DNA of 64,000 nucleotides. Source: Rhizobium sp. AQ_MP. GTDB lineage: Bacteria; Pseudomonadota; Alphaproteobacteria; Rhizobiales; Rhizobiaceae. Position numbers and translations under genes: made by a program. The notes below the pieces were generated by a model, which was not told the origin of the DNA, made no database searches, and saw nothing but the letters and a program-made list of their open reading frames with translations. How positions within the stretch are numbered: position 1 is the stretch's first letter; each line of letters begins with the position of its first letter. The stretch is from assembly GCF_014237835.1 (NCBI RefSeq), contig NZ_JACJVI010000008.1, positions 124,001-188,000 of the forward strand, written 5' to 3'. Below, piece after piece: positions 1 to 8,052 of the stretch.

Positions 1-1152
1 CTCGTGATGGGCTGCCTTGCCCGAGGACGGCGCGTCCATCACGGCCTGCAGATCGGAATCCGGCGTCTTGTCCTTGAGGCCGGCATATTTGCCGCCGAGC
101 GTTAAGGACGGCGCATAGTCGAATGCTGGCTCGACCGGCACGGGCTTCAACGGTGCCGGTTCTGCATGGCTGTGCACGGGGGTCCAGGGAAGGCCGTGCT
201 CGCGACAGAAATCGGGATCGCGGCAGGAAGCATCGCAATCGCCCTTGCAGGGACAGTTTTCCAGGCCGCCGCCAATGCCTTCGACATGGTGGTGGTGGCT
301 TTCCTGCGGCTGGCCGACATCGGCTTCGAAGCCAAGCACCTGTTCGCGATACTTGCACATCTGGCAGTTCATCACCGCCGCACCTTCAAGGATCTCCTTG
401 ACCCGATCCTGGAAGGCATCGAGGACCAGCGGGTGGTCGTTCAAATAGCTCGCCTTGACGAACTGGATCTCCGGATGCCGCGCGGCCACCTCGTCGGTAT
501 AGCTGTAGATGCGCTTCACCAGGACGCCGGTGAAGAGGAAATAGGGGAAGACGACGATGCGCTTGTATCCAAGCTTGGCGGCATGGGTCAGGCCCGGCTC
601 GACCAGCGGGAAGGTGACGCCCGAATAGCAGGTCTCGCCCCAGCCGAAGCCCATGCCTTCCCAGAGCATGCGCATGACCTTGGTGGCGTTGGAGTTGGCA
701 TCCGGATCGGACGAGCCGCGCCCCACGACCATCAGCAGCGTCTCGTGTTTATCGACGAAGCCGAGCGTTTCGTTCGCCTCGTCGACCGCCGTCTGGATGC
801 GGTCACCGGCAGCACGGATCATCTTCAGGTCGATGCCGAGCTCGCGGCCGTAATTGATGACGAAATCCTTGTGCTGAGCCTGATAAGTGTTCAGCACCGA
901 GGGGATGTCGTTCTTGGCGTGGCCTGCGGCAAAGAGCATGCCGGGAACCGCCAACACGCGGGTCACGCCCTGCTCGCGCAGGCTGTCGAGTCCGGCCGAA
1001 ATTACGGGATTGCAGAATTCGAGATAGCCGTACTCCACCGGCATATCGGGATTGCGGGCGCGCAGCGCTTCCGCGATCACGGCGAATTCCTTCGCTGCGT
1101 TCTGATTGCGGCTACCGTGGCCGCAGACCATGATTCCGAGTTTTTCCGCCAT
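1..1152 (-). CDS. cbiX: CbiX-type sirohydrochlorin cobaltochelatase, 3' end cut by window edge
   Basis: Class II chelatase family that inserts cobalt (or iron) into sirohydrochlorin in the cytoplasm. The ATG at 1150-1152 opens a frame that stays open to base 1 (384 codons, no stop seen). The N-terminus has the CGHGSR motif (residues 10-15) with the chelatase His12. A second half-domain follows, and at residues 261-266 there is an MxCxxC motif (MNCQMC), the Fe-S site described for long CbiX proteins. After that come a HHHH run and a Cys-rich stretch (CPCKGDCDASC), then a low-complexity tail. A GGGAGG ribosome site lies just upstream. It is on the same strand as cobO-cobP but separated from them by a plus-strand permease. 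The stop, and any C-terminal fusion partner, lie outside the window. Confidence 0.85.
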   Translation of the reverse strand, partial: MAEKLGIMVCGHGSRNQNAAKEFAVIAEALRARNPDMPVEYGYLEFCNPVISAGLDSLREQGVTRVLAVPGMLFAAGHAKNDIPSVLNTYQAQHKDFVINYGRELGIDLKMIRAAGDRIQTAVDEANETLGFVDKHETLLMVVGRGSSDPDANSNATKVMRMLWEGMGFGWGETCYSGVTFPLVEPGLTHAAKLGYKRIVVFPYFLFTGVLVKRIYSYTDEVAARHPEIQFVKASYLNDHPLVLDAFQDRVKEILEGAAVMNCQMCKYREQVLGFEADVGQPQESHHHHVEGIGGGLENCPCKGDCDASCRDPDFCREHGLPWTPVHSHAEPAPLKPVPVEPAFDYAPSLTLGGKYAGLKDKTPDSDLQAVMDAPSSGKAAHHE

Positions 1153-1512
1153 GCGATAAAGGCCTCCCTGCTTCGTTTTACTTTCTGTACGAAGCGCCGG
1201 ACTTATCGCACCTTGCGGCACGGTCCATGGCCTTTGGGACAGCTCCGGAATTGGCCCCCGGATTGGGTCGGCCGCACCGGACTATTTCCAGCCTGTCGAA
1301 CAGGCGCCGTCGCACATTACCCTGAGCTTTATCGGAGGCTTATCGAACGGTCAAACCGGATTGCGGCGCTTTGTGTGACGGAAGCGCCAGTCCACAGAAT
1401 GTCCCGTGTGCGACCCGCGCGACATGCCCGTGAGGTTGCGAAGCGTCGGCGATTGGTCCACAAGGTCCTCACCTTCCCTGCCCGCGTTCACAACCGCACT
1501 TCGAGTCTCTCC
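1153..1512. other. Intergenic region between divergent cbiX and permease
   Basis: About 360 bases without a convincing gene. It must hold the promoters for the minus-strand chelatase and the plus-strand permease. A short perfect hairpin (GCCTGTCGAACAGGC, 1291-1305) is present. I looked for a cobalamin riboswitch on the minus strand and found neither the CCACTG box nor the 3' GAGACCTGCC signature. Confidence 0.5.
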
Positions 1513-2298
1513 GTGGTCGACCTCGCTTTCCAAGCTCTTCTCCTGCTGTTCATTGCCGCGTTCATCGCCGGCTTCATCGATTCGATTGCGGGTGGCGGCG
1601 GGCTGATCACCATTCCCGCCATGCTGATTGCGGGCATTCCGCCGCTGGAAACGCTCGGCACCAACAAGCTGCAGTCGATGTTCGGGGCGGGATCGGCGAC
1701 CATCGCCTATGCCCGCAAGGGTCATGTGGATCTCAAGAAGCAGTTGCCGATGGCGGCCATGGCGGTGATCGGCGGTGCGCTCGGGGCCGTGGTCGCAAGC
1801 TTCGTTCCCGCTGCGGTGCTGCGTGCCTTCATGCCCTTCCTGCTGGTCGCGATCGCGCTTTATTTCGCGCTAAAGCCGAACCTCTCCGACATCGACAGCC
1901 ACCAGCGCATGACACCCTTCGTTTTCGGCCTCACCTTCGTGCCGATGATCGGCTTTTATGACGGCGTCTTCGGCCCGGGCACCGGCTCCTTCTACATGCT
2001 GGCCTTCGTCTCACTTGCCGGTTTCGGCATGCTGAAGGCGACAGCGCATACGAAGCTTTTGAACTTCGGCTCGAATGTCGGCGCCTTCCTCGTATTCGTC
2101 GCCGGTGGCGTCGTGCTCTGGAAGATCGGCTTCCTGATGGGTATCGGCCAGTTCCTCGGCGCCCAGACCGGTTCGAGGCTCGCGATGAAAAACGGCGCGC
2201 GGCTGATCAAGCCGCTGCTGGTGCTCACCTGCGTGGCGCTGGCAATCCGCCTTCTCGCCGACCCGACCAACCCGATTCGGGTGTGGATAGGGATCTGA
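1513..2298 (+). CDS. TauE/SafE (TSUP) family membrane permease
   Basis: Predicted integral membrane protein of the sulfite exporter TauE/SafE superfamily, which moves small sulfur or organic anions; the substrate here is unknown. The protein is about 261 residues with roughly eight hydrophobic segments. It shows the family's N-terminal signature, a membrane segment followed by GFIDSIAGGGGLITIP and then TNKLQ, and the repeated half-motif DGVFGPGTGSF in the second half. I chose GTG at 1513 because the hydrophobic N-terminus begins there. The open frame extends further upstream, but that part is antisense to cbiX. No strong ribosome site is visible, so the start is uncertain. It converges with cobO, leaving only 4 bases between stop codons. 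Its place between cobalamin genes might suggest cobalt or sulfur transport, but that is inference. Confidence 0.8.
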   Translation: MVDLAFQALLLLFIAAFIAGFIDSIAGGGGLITIPAMLIAGIPPLETLGTNKLQSMFGAGSATIAYARKGHVDLKKQLPMAAMAVIGGALGAVVASFVPAAVLRAFMPFLLVAIALYFALKPNLSDIDSHQRMTPFVFGLTFVPMIGFYDGVFGPGTGSFYMLAFVSLAGFGMLKATAHTKLLNFGSNVGAFLVFVAGGVVLWKIGFLMGIGQFLGAQTGSRLAMKNGARLIKPLLVLTCVALAIRLLADPTNPIRVWIGI

Positions 2299-2302
2299 TC
2301 AA

Positions 2303-2935
2303 TCAGTATTCCACACCGATCTGCGCCTTGATGCCCGAGCGGAACGGGTGCTTGACGAGTTCCATTTCGGTCACGAGATCGGCAAGCTCGATCAGCTCGT
2401 CCTTGGCGTTGCGGCCGGTCAGCACGACATGGGTCATCGGTGGCTTCTCGCTCGCCAGAAATTCCAGCACTTCGGCGAGGTCGATATAGTCGTAGCGGAT
2501 GGCGATGTTGATCTCGTCGAGCAGCACCATGGAGTTGGCGGGATCGCGGATCAGTTCCTTGGCCTTTTCCCAAGCGGCCTTGGCCATGGCGATGTCGCGC
2601 GCCTTGTCCTGGGTTTCCCAGGTAAAGCCCTCACCCATGGTGTGGAATTCGCAGAGATCAGAGAACTGCCTCAGGATCAGGTCGCGCTCGCCGGTCGACA
2701 TCGCCCCCTTGATGAACTGGACCACGGCGCATTTCTTGCCATGGGCGATGTGGCGGAAGATCATACCGAAGGCGGCGGAAGACTTGCCCTTGCCCTTGCC
2801 GGTGTGCACGATGACCAGGCCCTTTTCACCGGTCTTGGTCGCCATGATCTTATCGCGCGCGGCCTTCTTCTTGGCCATCTTTTCCGCATGACGGGCGAGA
2901 TCGGCCTCGGGGTTGCTCATCGTTTCCTCGGTCAT
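2303..2935 (-). CDS. cobO: Cob(I)yrinic acid a,c-diamide adenosyltransferase (CobO/BtuR)
   Basis: Transfers the 5'-deoxyadenosyl group of ATP to cob(I)yrinic acid a,c-diamide, also salvaging cobinamide or cobalamin, in the cytoplasm. The 210-residue length is normal for CobO. A P-loop, TGKGKGKSS, lies at about residues 45-53, followed by the family's QFIKG and GEGFTW segments and the LLDEIN Walker B-like motif. The ATG overlaps the stop of the preceding acetyltransferase gene (ATGA), and a GGGAG ribosome site sits 5-6 bases upstream. It is the last gene of the riboswitch-controlled cobP-cobW-cobN-GFA-GNAT-cobO run, so it is probably co-transcribed and translationally coupled. Confidence 0.95.
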   Translation of the reverse strand: MTEETMSNPEADLARHAEKMAKKKAARDKIMATKTGEKGLVIVHTGKGKGKSSAAFGMIFRHIAHGKKCAVVQFIKGAMSTGERDLILRQFSDLCEFHTMGEGFTWETQDKARDIAMAKAAWEKAKELIRDPANSMVLLDEINIAIRYDYIDLAEVLEFLASEKPPMTHVVLTGRNAKDELIELADLVTEMELVKHPFRSGIKAQIGVEY

Positions 2936-3378
2936 GTCGTACTCCCGGACCTGTTGAACTCTTTTGCAAACCAGATGCGCTGCGGGGCGTCGCCGACCTT
3001 CGGCAGGCGGCCAATCTCGCGATAACCCTCGCGCAGATAGAAGCGCGGCGCCTGGAACTCGAAGGTATCGAGGTAAATGCCGACCAGGCCATCCTCAAGC
3101 GCCAGGGCTTCCGCTCGGGCGAGAAGCTGCGCGCCAATGCCGCGCCCCCGTGCCTCCGGCGCCACGGCCAGAAACTTGACGAAAAACCAGCGCTGCAGAT
3201 AGGCGCCGATCAGTCCTCCGACGAAGCCGCCGTCGGCGTCGAGGGCCCGCATCTGAACCTTTCGCGCCTCGAACGGGTGTCCCAGCCCTTCTGCTGCCTC
3301 ATCGAGAATTGCGACGACGGCTCCGGCCAAGAGATCGTCATCGTTCTCCAAGAGCTCGATATGCACCGGATCCGTCAC
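2932..3378 (-). CDS. GNAT family N-acetyltransferase
   Basis: A single GNAT acetyltransferase domain of 148 residues; the substrate is not recognisable. The acetyl-CoA-binding motif A is visible as FLAVAPEARGRGIGAQLL at about residues 69-86, followed by the motif B region ending in FYLREGYREIG. The start is GTG at 3376-3378, sharing bases with the stop of the upstream GFA gene (GTGA), and its own stop shares bases with cobO's ATG. It is therefore tightly embedded in the cobalamin operon. A role in cobalamin metabolism is only suggested by position. Confidence 0.8.
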   Translation of the reverse strand: MTDPVHIELLENDDDLLAGAVVAILDEAAEGLGHPFEARKVQMRALDADGGFVGGLIGAYLQRWFFVKFLAVAPEARGRGIGAQLLARAEALALEDGLVGIYLDTFEFQAPRFYLREGYREIGRLPKVGDAPQRIWFAKEFNRSGSTT

Positions 3379-3794
3379 ACACCGCCCTCGCTTTTCGGCA
3401 GATCATCGTCGATGTGGAGCCAGTCGACCCGTTCGTCCCAATGCCAGTGCTCCCGAATGGGGATAGAGAGTCCGTCATCGAGGCTCGCAACATAGAAATC
3501 GATGTCTTGCGGCCGCCGGATAGTCTCGAACGACATCGGCGATCCGCAATTGCCGCAGAAGCCGCGCCGCACGCCCGGCGAAGAGGCGTAGAAACGCAGG
3601 CTCTCCCCTTCGAGCGCGGCGCTGTCCCGCGCCACGGTCAGAAATGTCGTGATCGGGGAAGAGGCCGCACGCCGGCAGCTTTCGCAATGGCAATGGCCGG
3701 AACTTCGCACAGGTCCAGTTGTGCGAAAGCGAACGCCACCACACAGGCAATGGCCGCTCAAAGCCATCGGTTGACCGCGCTCAGTGTCCGACAT
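3375..3794 (-). CDS. GFA (glutathione-dependent formaldehyde-activating)-like zinc protein
   Basis: A small GFA-family protein of 139 residues with the zinc-binding cysteine pattern of the fold: GHCLCGG near residue 15, then GHCHCESC near residue 34, then FCGNCGSPM near residue 80. Family members bind structural or catalytic Zn; most do not have a proven function and many are not formaldehyde enzymes. The ATG at 3794 has an AGGGAG ribosome site about 6 bases upstream, and its first 14 bases overlap the 3' end of cobN. It is coupled in turn to the GNAT gene. The actual reaction is unknown. Confidence 0.82.
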   Translation of the reverse strand: MSDTERGQPMALSGHCLCGGVRFRTTGPVRSSGHCHCESCRRAASSPITTFLTVARDSAALEGESLRFYASSPGVRRGFCGNCGSPMSFETIRRPQDIDFYVASLDDGLSIPIREHWHWDERVDWLHIDDDLPKSEGGV

Positions 3795-6700
3795 GCTGTT
3801 CTCCCTGCGTCATTTCAACCAGGGTGAACTTGGCGGAATTGCTTTTCGGCGTCCATAGGCCGCGCTCCATTGCCTCGATCAGGCGGTCCGCGAGCTCCTT
3901 TTGCGCCGGAGCATTTTTCTCGGCCATGAAGTCGCGCACGCGCTCATCGAGGATGAAGGCCTGGTAGACGGCCTCGAAATGGTGATCGCGGACAGCCCCC
4001 GTCGTCGCAGCGAAGGCAAACATGTAATCGACCGTCGCGGTGATTTCGAACGCGCCCTTGTAGCCGTGGCGCATGACGCCTTCGATCCACTTCGGATTGA
4101 CCACACGGGCCCGCACGACGCGGCCGATCTCTTCCTCAAGGCTGCGGATGACGGGCTTTTCCGGTCGCGAATGATCGTTGTGATAGACCTTCGGCCTGAT
4201 GCCAGCGACATACTCGATCGCCGCCGTCATGCCGCCCTCGAACTGGTAGTAGTCGTCGCTGTCGAGCAGGTCGTGCTCGCGATTGTCCTGGTTCTGCACC
4301 ACGGCCTGGACCGAACGTAAACGCTCCTCGAACAGACCACGTTCCGCCTTGCCCTCCTGGCCTGCGCCATAGGCATAACCGCCCCAGACGAGATAGCTTT
4401 CGGCGAGATCGGCGCGCTCGGCCCAGCCCTTTTCGTCGATCAGGGCTTGAAGGCCAGCGCCATAGGCACCGGGCTTGGAGCCGAAGACCCGGTAGCCGGC
4501 ACGGCGGGCGGCCTGCTTGTCGTCCAGCCCCTCGCCTTTCAGCTTCTCGGTTTCAGCCCGCACGCGGGCCGCAATCGGATTGTCGCCCTCGTCCTCGTCG
4601 AGTACCGCCACCGCCCGCACCGCCTTGTCGAATAGCGCGATCTGTTCGGGGAAGGCGTCACGGAAGAAACCGGAGATGCGCAAGGTCAAATCGACGCGCG
4701 GGCGGCCGAGGACCGCCATCGGGATCACCTCGAAGCCGGTGACGCGGCGCGAGGCCATGTCCCAGAGCGGCTTGACGCCGATCAGCGCCAGAGCCTGCGC
4801 GATATCATCGCCGCCGGTGCGCATGTTCGACGTGCCCCAGGCGGTGATGCCGAAGGAGGTTGGCCACTCGCCATGGTCCTGGACGTAGCGCTGGATCAGG
4901 AGCTCTGCGGATTTCCTGCCGAGTTCGTAAGCCGCCGGCGTCGGCACGGCGCGGCTATCGACCGAGTAGAAATTTCGGCCCGTCGGGAGAACGTCCGGGC
5001 GTCCGCGGGTCGGCGCGCCGGAGGGGCCCGGGGGCACAAACTGCCCGGAAAGGCCTCTGAGGAGGCCCTCGATTTCGGCGGGGCCGGAGGAGACGACGGC
5101 GGGCTTCAGGCGGGTTTCGATCTCGGCGAGTACTGCGCGGGTGCGCGGCCAGTCATCGGGGCACGTGATCTCGCCGGAGGCGAACTTGGCAGCAAGCAGT
5201 TCGATGCGCTCGACGGTGTCGCCAGCGGTGCGCCAGGGGGCGTCGATGAGATCGGCGAGGATCGCAGGTTTTGCCCCCGTCCAGGGCGCGGACATCACGC
5301 AGTCGAGGGGATCGAATATCTTCGGCGTTGTGCCTAAGGTACCCCCCTCTGTCGGCTGCGCCGACATCTCCCCCACAAGGGGGGAGAGCAGATGCAGATC
5401 GCCCGCGATCGCCCGCGGCAGGCTGGCATCGCCACCCTCGCCCTGGCCGCGTGGCACACGCGCCAGCGCGACCACGAGGTCGGCCAGCAGCCTTCCCTCG
5501 GGCGCGCGCCCGAAGATGTGCAGTCCGTCGCGGATCTGCATTTCCTTGAGATCACAGAGATAGGCGTCGAGCTTTTCCAGCGCCGTCTCGTCAGGCTCGC
5601 CCTTGGAAATCCCGGCATCCTGGTCGAGCCCGATGTCTGCGATCAGTTCCAGGATCTGCTTCTTCAAGAGAACAAGCCGGCGCGGATCGCCGCCCGAGGC
5701 TTCGTAATACTCGTCGACCAGTGCCTCCAGGTCCTTCAGCGGTCCATAGCTTTCAGCCCGGGTCAAAGGCGGCGTCAGGTGGTCGATGATGACGGCGGAC
5801 GTGCGGCGCTTGGCCTGGGTTCCCTCGCCTGGATCATTGACGATGAAGGGGTAGAGATGCGGGAGCGGTCCAAAGACGGCCTCCGGGAAGCAGGTTTCAG
5901 ACAGCGCCAGCGCCTTGCCCGGGAGCCATTCGAGATTGCCGTGTTTGCCCATGTGGATCACCGCCTGCGCCCCGAATTCTCGCCTCAGGAAGGCGTAGAA
6001 GGCGAAATAGCCATGCGGCGGGACGAGGTCCGGGGAATGGTAGGTTTCCTTGGGGTCAATATTATAGCCACGGGCGGGCTGAATGCCGATCATGAGCTTG
6101 CCGAAGCGCATCAGCGGCAGCGCGAAGGCCCCGTCGAGATGGAAAGGATCGGCCTCGGGCGCGCCCCAACGCGCGGTAACTCGCTCCTGAACTTCTTTGG
6201 GAAGATCCTGGAGGAACGATCTGTAATCGCTGGTGGAAATCCGTTCACGGATCACGCGTCCATCTTTCGCCGCATTGGTCGGTCCCGCCATCAGCGCCAG
6301 CATCAACGCGTCGCCGTCGGCGGGCAAATCGGTGACGTCGTAGCCTGCGTCGCGCATGGCGCGCATGACCTCCACGGTACCGGCGGGCGTGTCCAGTCCG
6401 ACGCCGTTGCCGAGGCGGCCGTCACGGTTCGGGTAGTTCGCCATGATCAGCGCCACGCGACGATCTGCGGGTTCGGTCGTGCGGAGTTTCGCCCAGTTGG
6501 CGGCGAGTTTCGCGACGAAATGCATACGGCCTGCATCCGACTCATGGCTCACAAGATTGGCCTCGACCCGCTCGTCAAAGCGCGCCTTCGACTTGAAGGA
6601 GACGGCACGCGTCAGGACCCGGCCATCGACTTCCGGCAGGGCGACGCTCATTGCCAGATCGCGGGCGCTGAGGCCCTGGCTCGAACTCTCCCAGGTGCTG

Positions 6701-7815
6701 CGCGGCGAAGACGAAAAGATCGCCTGCAGCACCACGGCACCGGTCTCGTCGAGCACCGTCGACGGCATTTCGGCGCCCGGGGTGGAGACGGCGAAACCTG
6801 TCGTGTTGATGACCACCGAGGGAGGGAATCGCGTGAAGATGGCACGAAGCGTATCGACGGAGACCTGGTCCTTGAGGCTTGAGACGAAGACCGGAAGCGG
6901 GATCAGGCCCTGAGCTTTCAAGGCTTCGACCATGGCCTCGACGGGAGCCGTTTCGCCGCTCTGGACGAGGGCGCGGTAGAAGCAGAGGGGGGTGATGGCT
7001 CGAAGCCCCTCCCCCTTGTGGGGAGGGGTTGGGGAGGGGCTTACCCCCTCTGGCCTGCCGGCCATCTCCCCCACAAGGGGGGAGAGACCATCTGGCACCA
7101 TTTGCCCCTCATCCGCCCTGCGGGCACCTTCTCCCCGTGAACGGGAAAAAGGAGGCACGCCGCCAGCCACGAAGCCGCTCTCCCCCCTTGTGGGGGAGAT
7201 GGCCGGCAGGCCAGAGGGGGGCGCCGCAAACGCCAGCCTCTCCCATTCCTCGACCCCGATCACGCCCCTGCCCGGCCACCAGATGCCGGCTTTCAGCAGG
7301 GGCCGCGCAGGTTCCGGGCGTTCCTCCCCGCGCAGCATAGCCTCGGCATAGGCGACGAAGGCCGAGGCATTCCCCGCCCCGCCTTCGGTGAGATAGGTCC
7401 AGAGCGCCTGACGGTCGTCATCCACGCAGGCCTGATAAGGCGAAAGCCCCTCGTCCGGCTTGTCGTCGCCGGGCAGCACGACGATGGCCGCGCCGCTGCG
7501 ACGGGCTGAGGCATGCAGCGCCTCCAGCGCATAGTGAAAGTAGCTCGCCCCCCCCAGCGCCCTGACCACAATCAGCCGGGCATGGCGTGCCGTGCGCTCG
7601 ATATAGGTATCGACCGACATCGGATGCTTCAGCGTCATCAGGCTGGCCAGCCGCCAGCGCAGCGCTTCTACGCCCCTCGCCTCAACGGCTGCGGCTATGG
7701 CCGCAAGCTCCGTGTCCGCCGCCGAGAGGAACAACACGTCCCCTGGCGTCTGGCCAAGATCGATCGCCTCGTCGCCGTCGCTGATCGATCCCTTCTGGGC
7801 TAGGAGGAGATGCAT
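3781..7815 (-). CDS. cobN: Aerobic cobaltochelatase large subunit CobN, with palindromic repeats inside the frame
   Basis: Large subunit of the ATP-dependent CobNST chelatase, which inserts Co(II) into hydrogenobyrinic acid a,c-diamide. It belongs to the CobN/magnesium chelatase H family. At 1344 residues it is longer than the roughly 1275 usual for the family. The excess is explained by two low-complexity, Pro/Gly-rich stretches: about residues 198-271 (7005-7221) and about residues 809-825 (5341-5388). Their DNA is made of rhizobial-type palindromic repeats read through in frame. Both interruptions sit between well-conserved chelatase segments, for example just before CFYRALVQSG and just before FDPLDCVMSAPW. 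The frame is intact. cobS and cobT are not in the window. ATG at 7815; the downstream GFA gene overlaps the stop. Confidence 0.95.
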   Translation of the reverse strand: MHLLLAQKGSISDGDEAIDLGQTPGDVLFLSAADTELAAIAAAVEARGVEALRWRLASLMTLKHPMSVDTYIERTARHARLIVVRALGGASYFHYALEALHASARRSGAAIVVLPGDDKPDEGLSPYQACVDDDRQALWTYLTEGGAGNASAFVAYAEAMLRGEERPEPARPLLKAGIWWPGRGVIGVEEWERLAFAAPPSGLPAISPTRGESGFVAGGVPPFSRSRGEGARRADEGQMVPDGLSPLVGEMAGRPEGVSPSPTPPHKGEGLRAITPLCFYRALVQSGETAPVEAMVEALKAQGLIPLPVFVSSLKDQVSVDTLRAIFTRFPPSVVINTTGFAVSTPGAEMPSTVLDETGAVVLQAIFSSSPRSTWESSSQGLSARDLAMSVALPEVDGRVLTRAVSFKSKARFDERVEANLVSHESDAGRMHFVAKLAANWAKLRTTEPADRRVALIMANYPNRDGRLGNGVGLDTPAGTVEVMRAMRDAGYDVTDLPADGDALMLALMAGPTNAAKDGRVIRERISTSDYRSFLQDLPKEVQERVTARWGAPEADPFHLDGAFALPLMRFGKLMIGIQPARGYNIDPKETYHSPDLVPPHGYFAFYAFLRREFGAQAVIHMGKHGNLEWLPGKALALSETCFPEAVFGPLPHLYPFIVNDPGEGTQAKRRTSAVIIDHLTPPLTRAESYGPLKDLEALVDEYYEASGGDPRRLVLLKKQILELIADIGLDQDAGISKGEPDETALEKLDAYLCDLKEMQIRDGLHIFGRAPEGRLLADLVVALARVPRGQGEGGDASLPRAIAGDLHLLSPLVGEMSAQPTEGGTLGTTPKIFDPLDCVMSAPWTGAKPAILADLIDAPWRTAGDTVERIELLAAKFASGEITCPDDWPRTRAVLAEIETRLKPAVVSSGPAEIEGLLRGLSGQFVPPGPSGAPTRGRPDVLPTGRNFYSVDSRAVPTPAAYELGRKSAELLIQRYVQDHGEWPTSFGITAWGTSNMRTGGDDIAQALALIGVKPLWDMASRRVTGFEVIPMAVLGRPRVDLTLRISGFFRDAFPEQIALFDKAVRAVAVLDEDEGDNPIAARVRAETEKLKGEGLDDKQAARRAGYRVFGSKPGAYGAGLQALIDEKGWAERADLAESYLVWGGYAYGAGQEGKAERGLFEERLRSVQAVVQNQDNREHDLLDSDDYYQFEGGMTAAIEYVAGIRPKVYHNDHSRPEKPVIRSLEEEIGRVVRARVVNPKWIEGVMRHGYKGAFEITATVDYMFAFAATTGAVRDHHFEAVYQAFILDERVRDFMAEKNAPAQKELADRLIEAMERGLWTPKSNSAKFTLVEMTQGEQHVGH
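5341..5388. repeat. Two-hairpin palindromic element inside cobN (second site)
   Basis: A roughly 48-base element: pyrimidine/C run, hairpin 1 (TGTCGGC-TGC-GCCGACA), then hairpin 2 (CTCCCCC-ACAA-GGGGGGAG). It lies inside the cobN frame, where it is read as the peptide LLSPLVGEMSAQPTEGG. The second hairpin is the same as in the copies near 7.0-7.2 kb. The first hairpin has different bases that still pair. Confidence 0.85.
7005..7040. repeat. C/G-rich palindromic repeat inside cobN
   Basis: A hairpin-forming run, CCCCTCCCCCTTGTGGGGAGGGG, followed by TTGGGGAGGGGC. It forms the 3'-most part (in cobN sense) of a composite insertion and encodes SPSPTPPHKGEG. It is a different family from the neighbouring two-hairpin element. 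Confidence 0.7.
7044..7086. repeat. Two-hairpin palindromic element, copy 1 of an inverted pair inside cobN
   Basis: A 43-base element with hairpin 1 TGGCC-TGCC-GGCCA and hairpin 2 CTCCCCC-ACAA-GGGGGGAG. It is an exact reverse complement of 7178-7220, so the pair forms a perfect 43-bp inverted repeat with a 91-base spacer. It resembles the RIME/Bru-RS type of rhizobial and Brucella intergenic palindromes as I remember them, but here it is translated within cobN. Confidence 0.85.
7104..7155. repeat. Third repeat type between the inverted pair inside cobN
   Basis: A segment with its own dyads (CCGCCCTGCGGGC and CTCCCCGTGAACGGGA) lying in the spacer of the 43-bp inverted pair. In cobN sense it encodes FSRSRGEGARRADEG. 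The sequence style is that of a widespread alphaproteobacterial intergenic palindrome, but copy number cannot be judged from this window. Confidence 0.55.
7178..7220. repeat. Two-hairpin palindromic element, copy 2 of an inverted pair inside cobN
   Basis: Exact reverse complement of 7044-7086. In cobN sense it encodes the peptide PPSGLPAISPTRGES at about residues 199-213, while the other copy encodes LSPLVGEMAGRPEG. Together with the segments between them, the copies form one composite in-frame insertion. Confidence 0.85.
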
Positions 7816-7868
7816 GACGGTTCCCAGTAGATGTTAGGTGAGCTGCTAACCGTCGGAGCTTGTAATAG

Positions 7869-7917
7869 CCCCCTCTGCCCTGCCGGGCATCTCCCCCTCA
7901 AGGTGGGAGATCGGAAG
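7869..7917. repeat. Two-hairpin palindromic element between cobW and cobN
   Basis: A 49-base copy of the same family in the roughly 316-base gap between cobW and cobN. Hairpin 1 is TGCCC-TGCC-GGGCA, a paired change relative to the TGGCC/GGCCA copies. It is inverted relative to 8053-8101, matching about 44 of 48 bases. Confidence 0.8.
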
Positions 7918-8052
7918 GCGGCAACGTCGCGCCCCTCTGGAAAGCCTTCAGCTGCTCCAGCCCTGGATGTCTGACCGCGACGAGTCGATGGCGTGAGCAA
8001 GAACCTCGGCAGACGGGTGCCAACTTGCCCGCGAACCAGAAGGCGCGCGGTT

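Noticed and set aside
166-1512. Plus-strand open frame running into the TauE/SafE gene
   Set aside because: It is antisense to cbiX, and lacks any domain before the permease; the permease starts near 1513.
1153-1512. Second cobalamin riboswitch upstream of cbiX
   Set aside because: A CCGGAGCTGTCCC stretch resembles part of the aptamer, but the CCACTG box and the GAGACCTGCC end are absent.
5392-6882. Long plus-strand open frame opposite cobN
   Set aside because: It is a shadow of the GC-rich cobN gene with no recognisable domain and an atypical His/Arg-rich composition.
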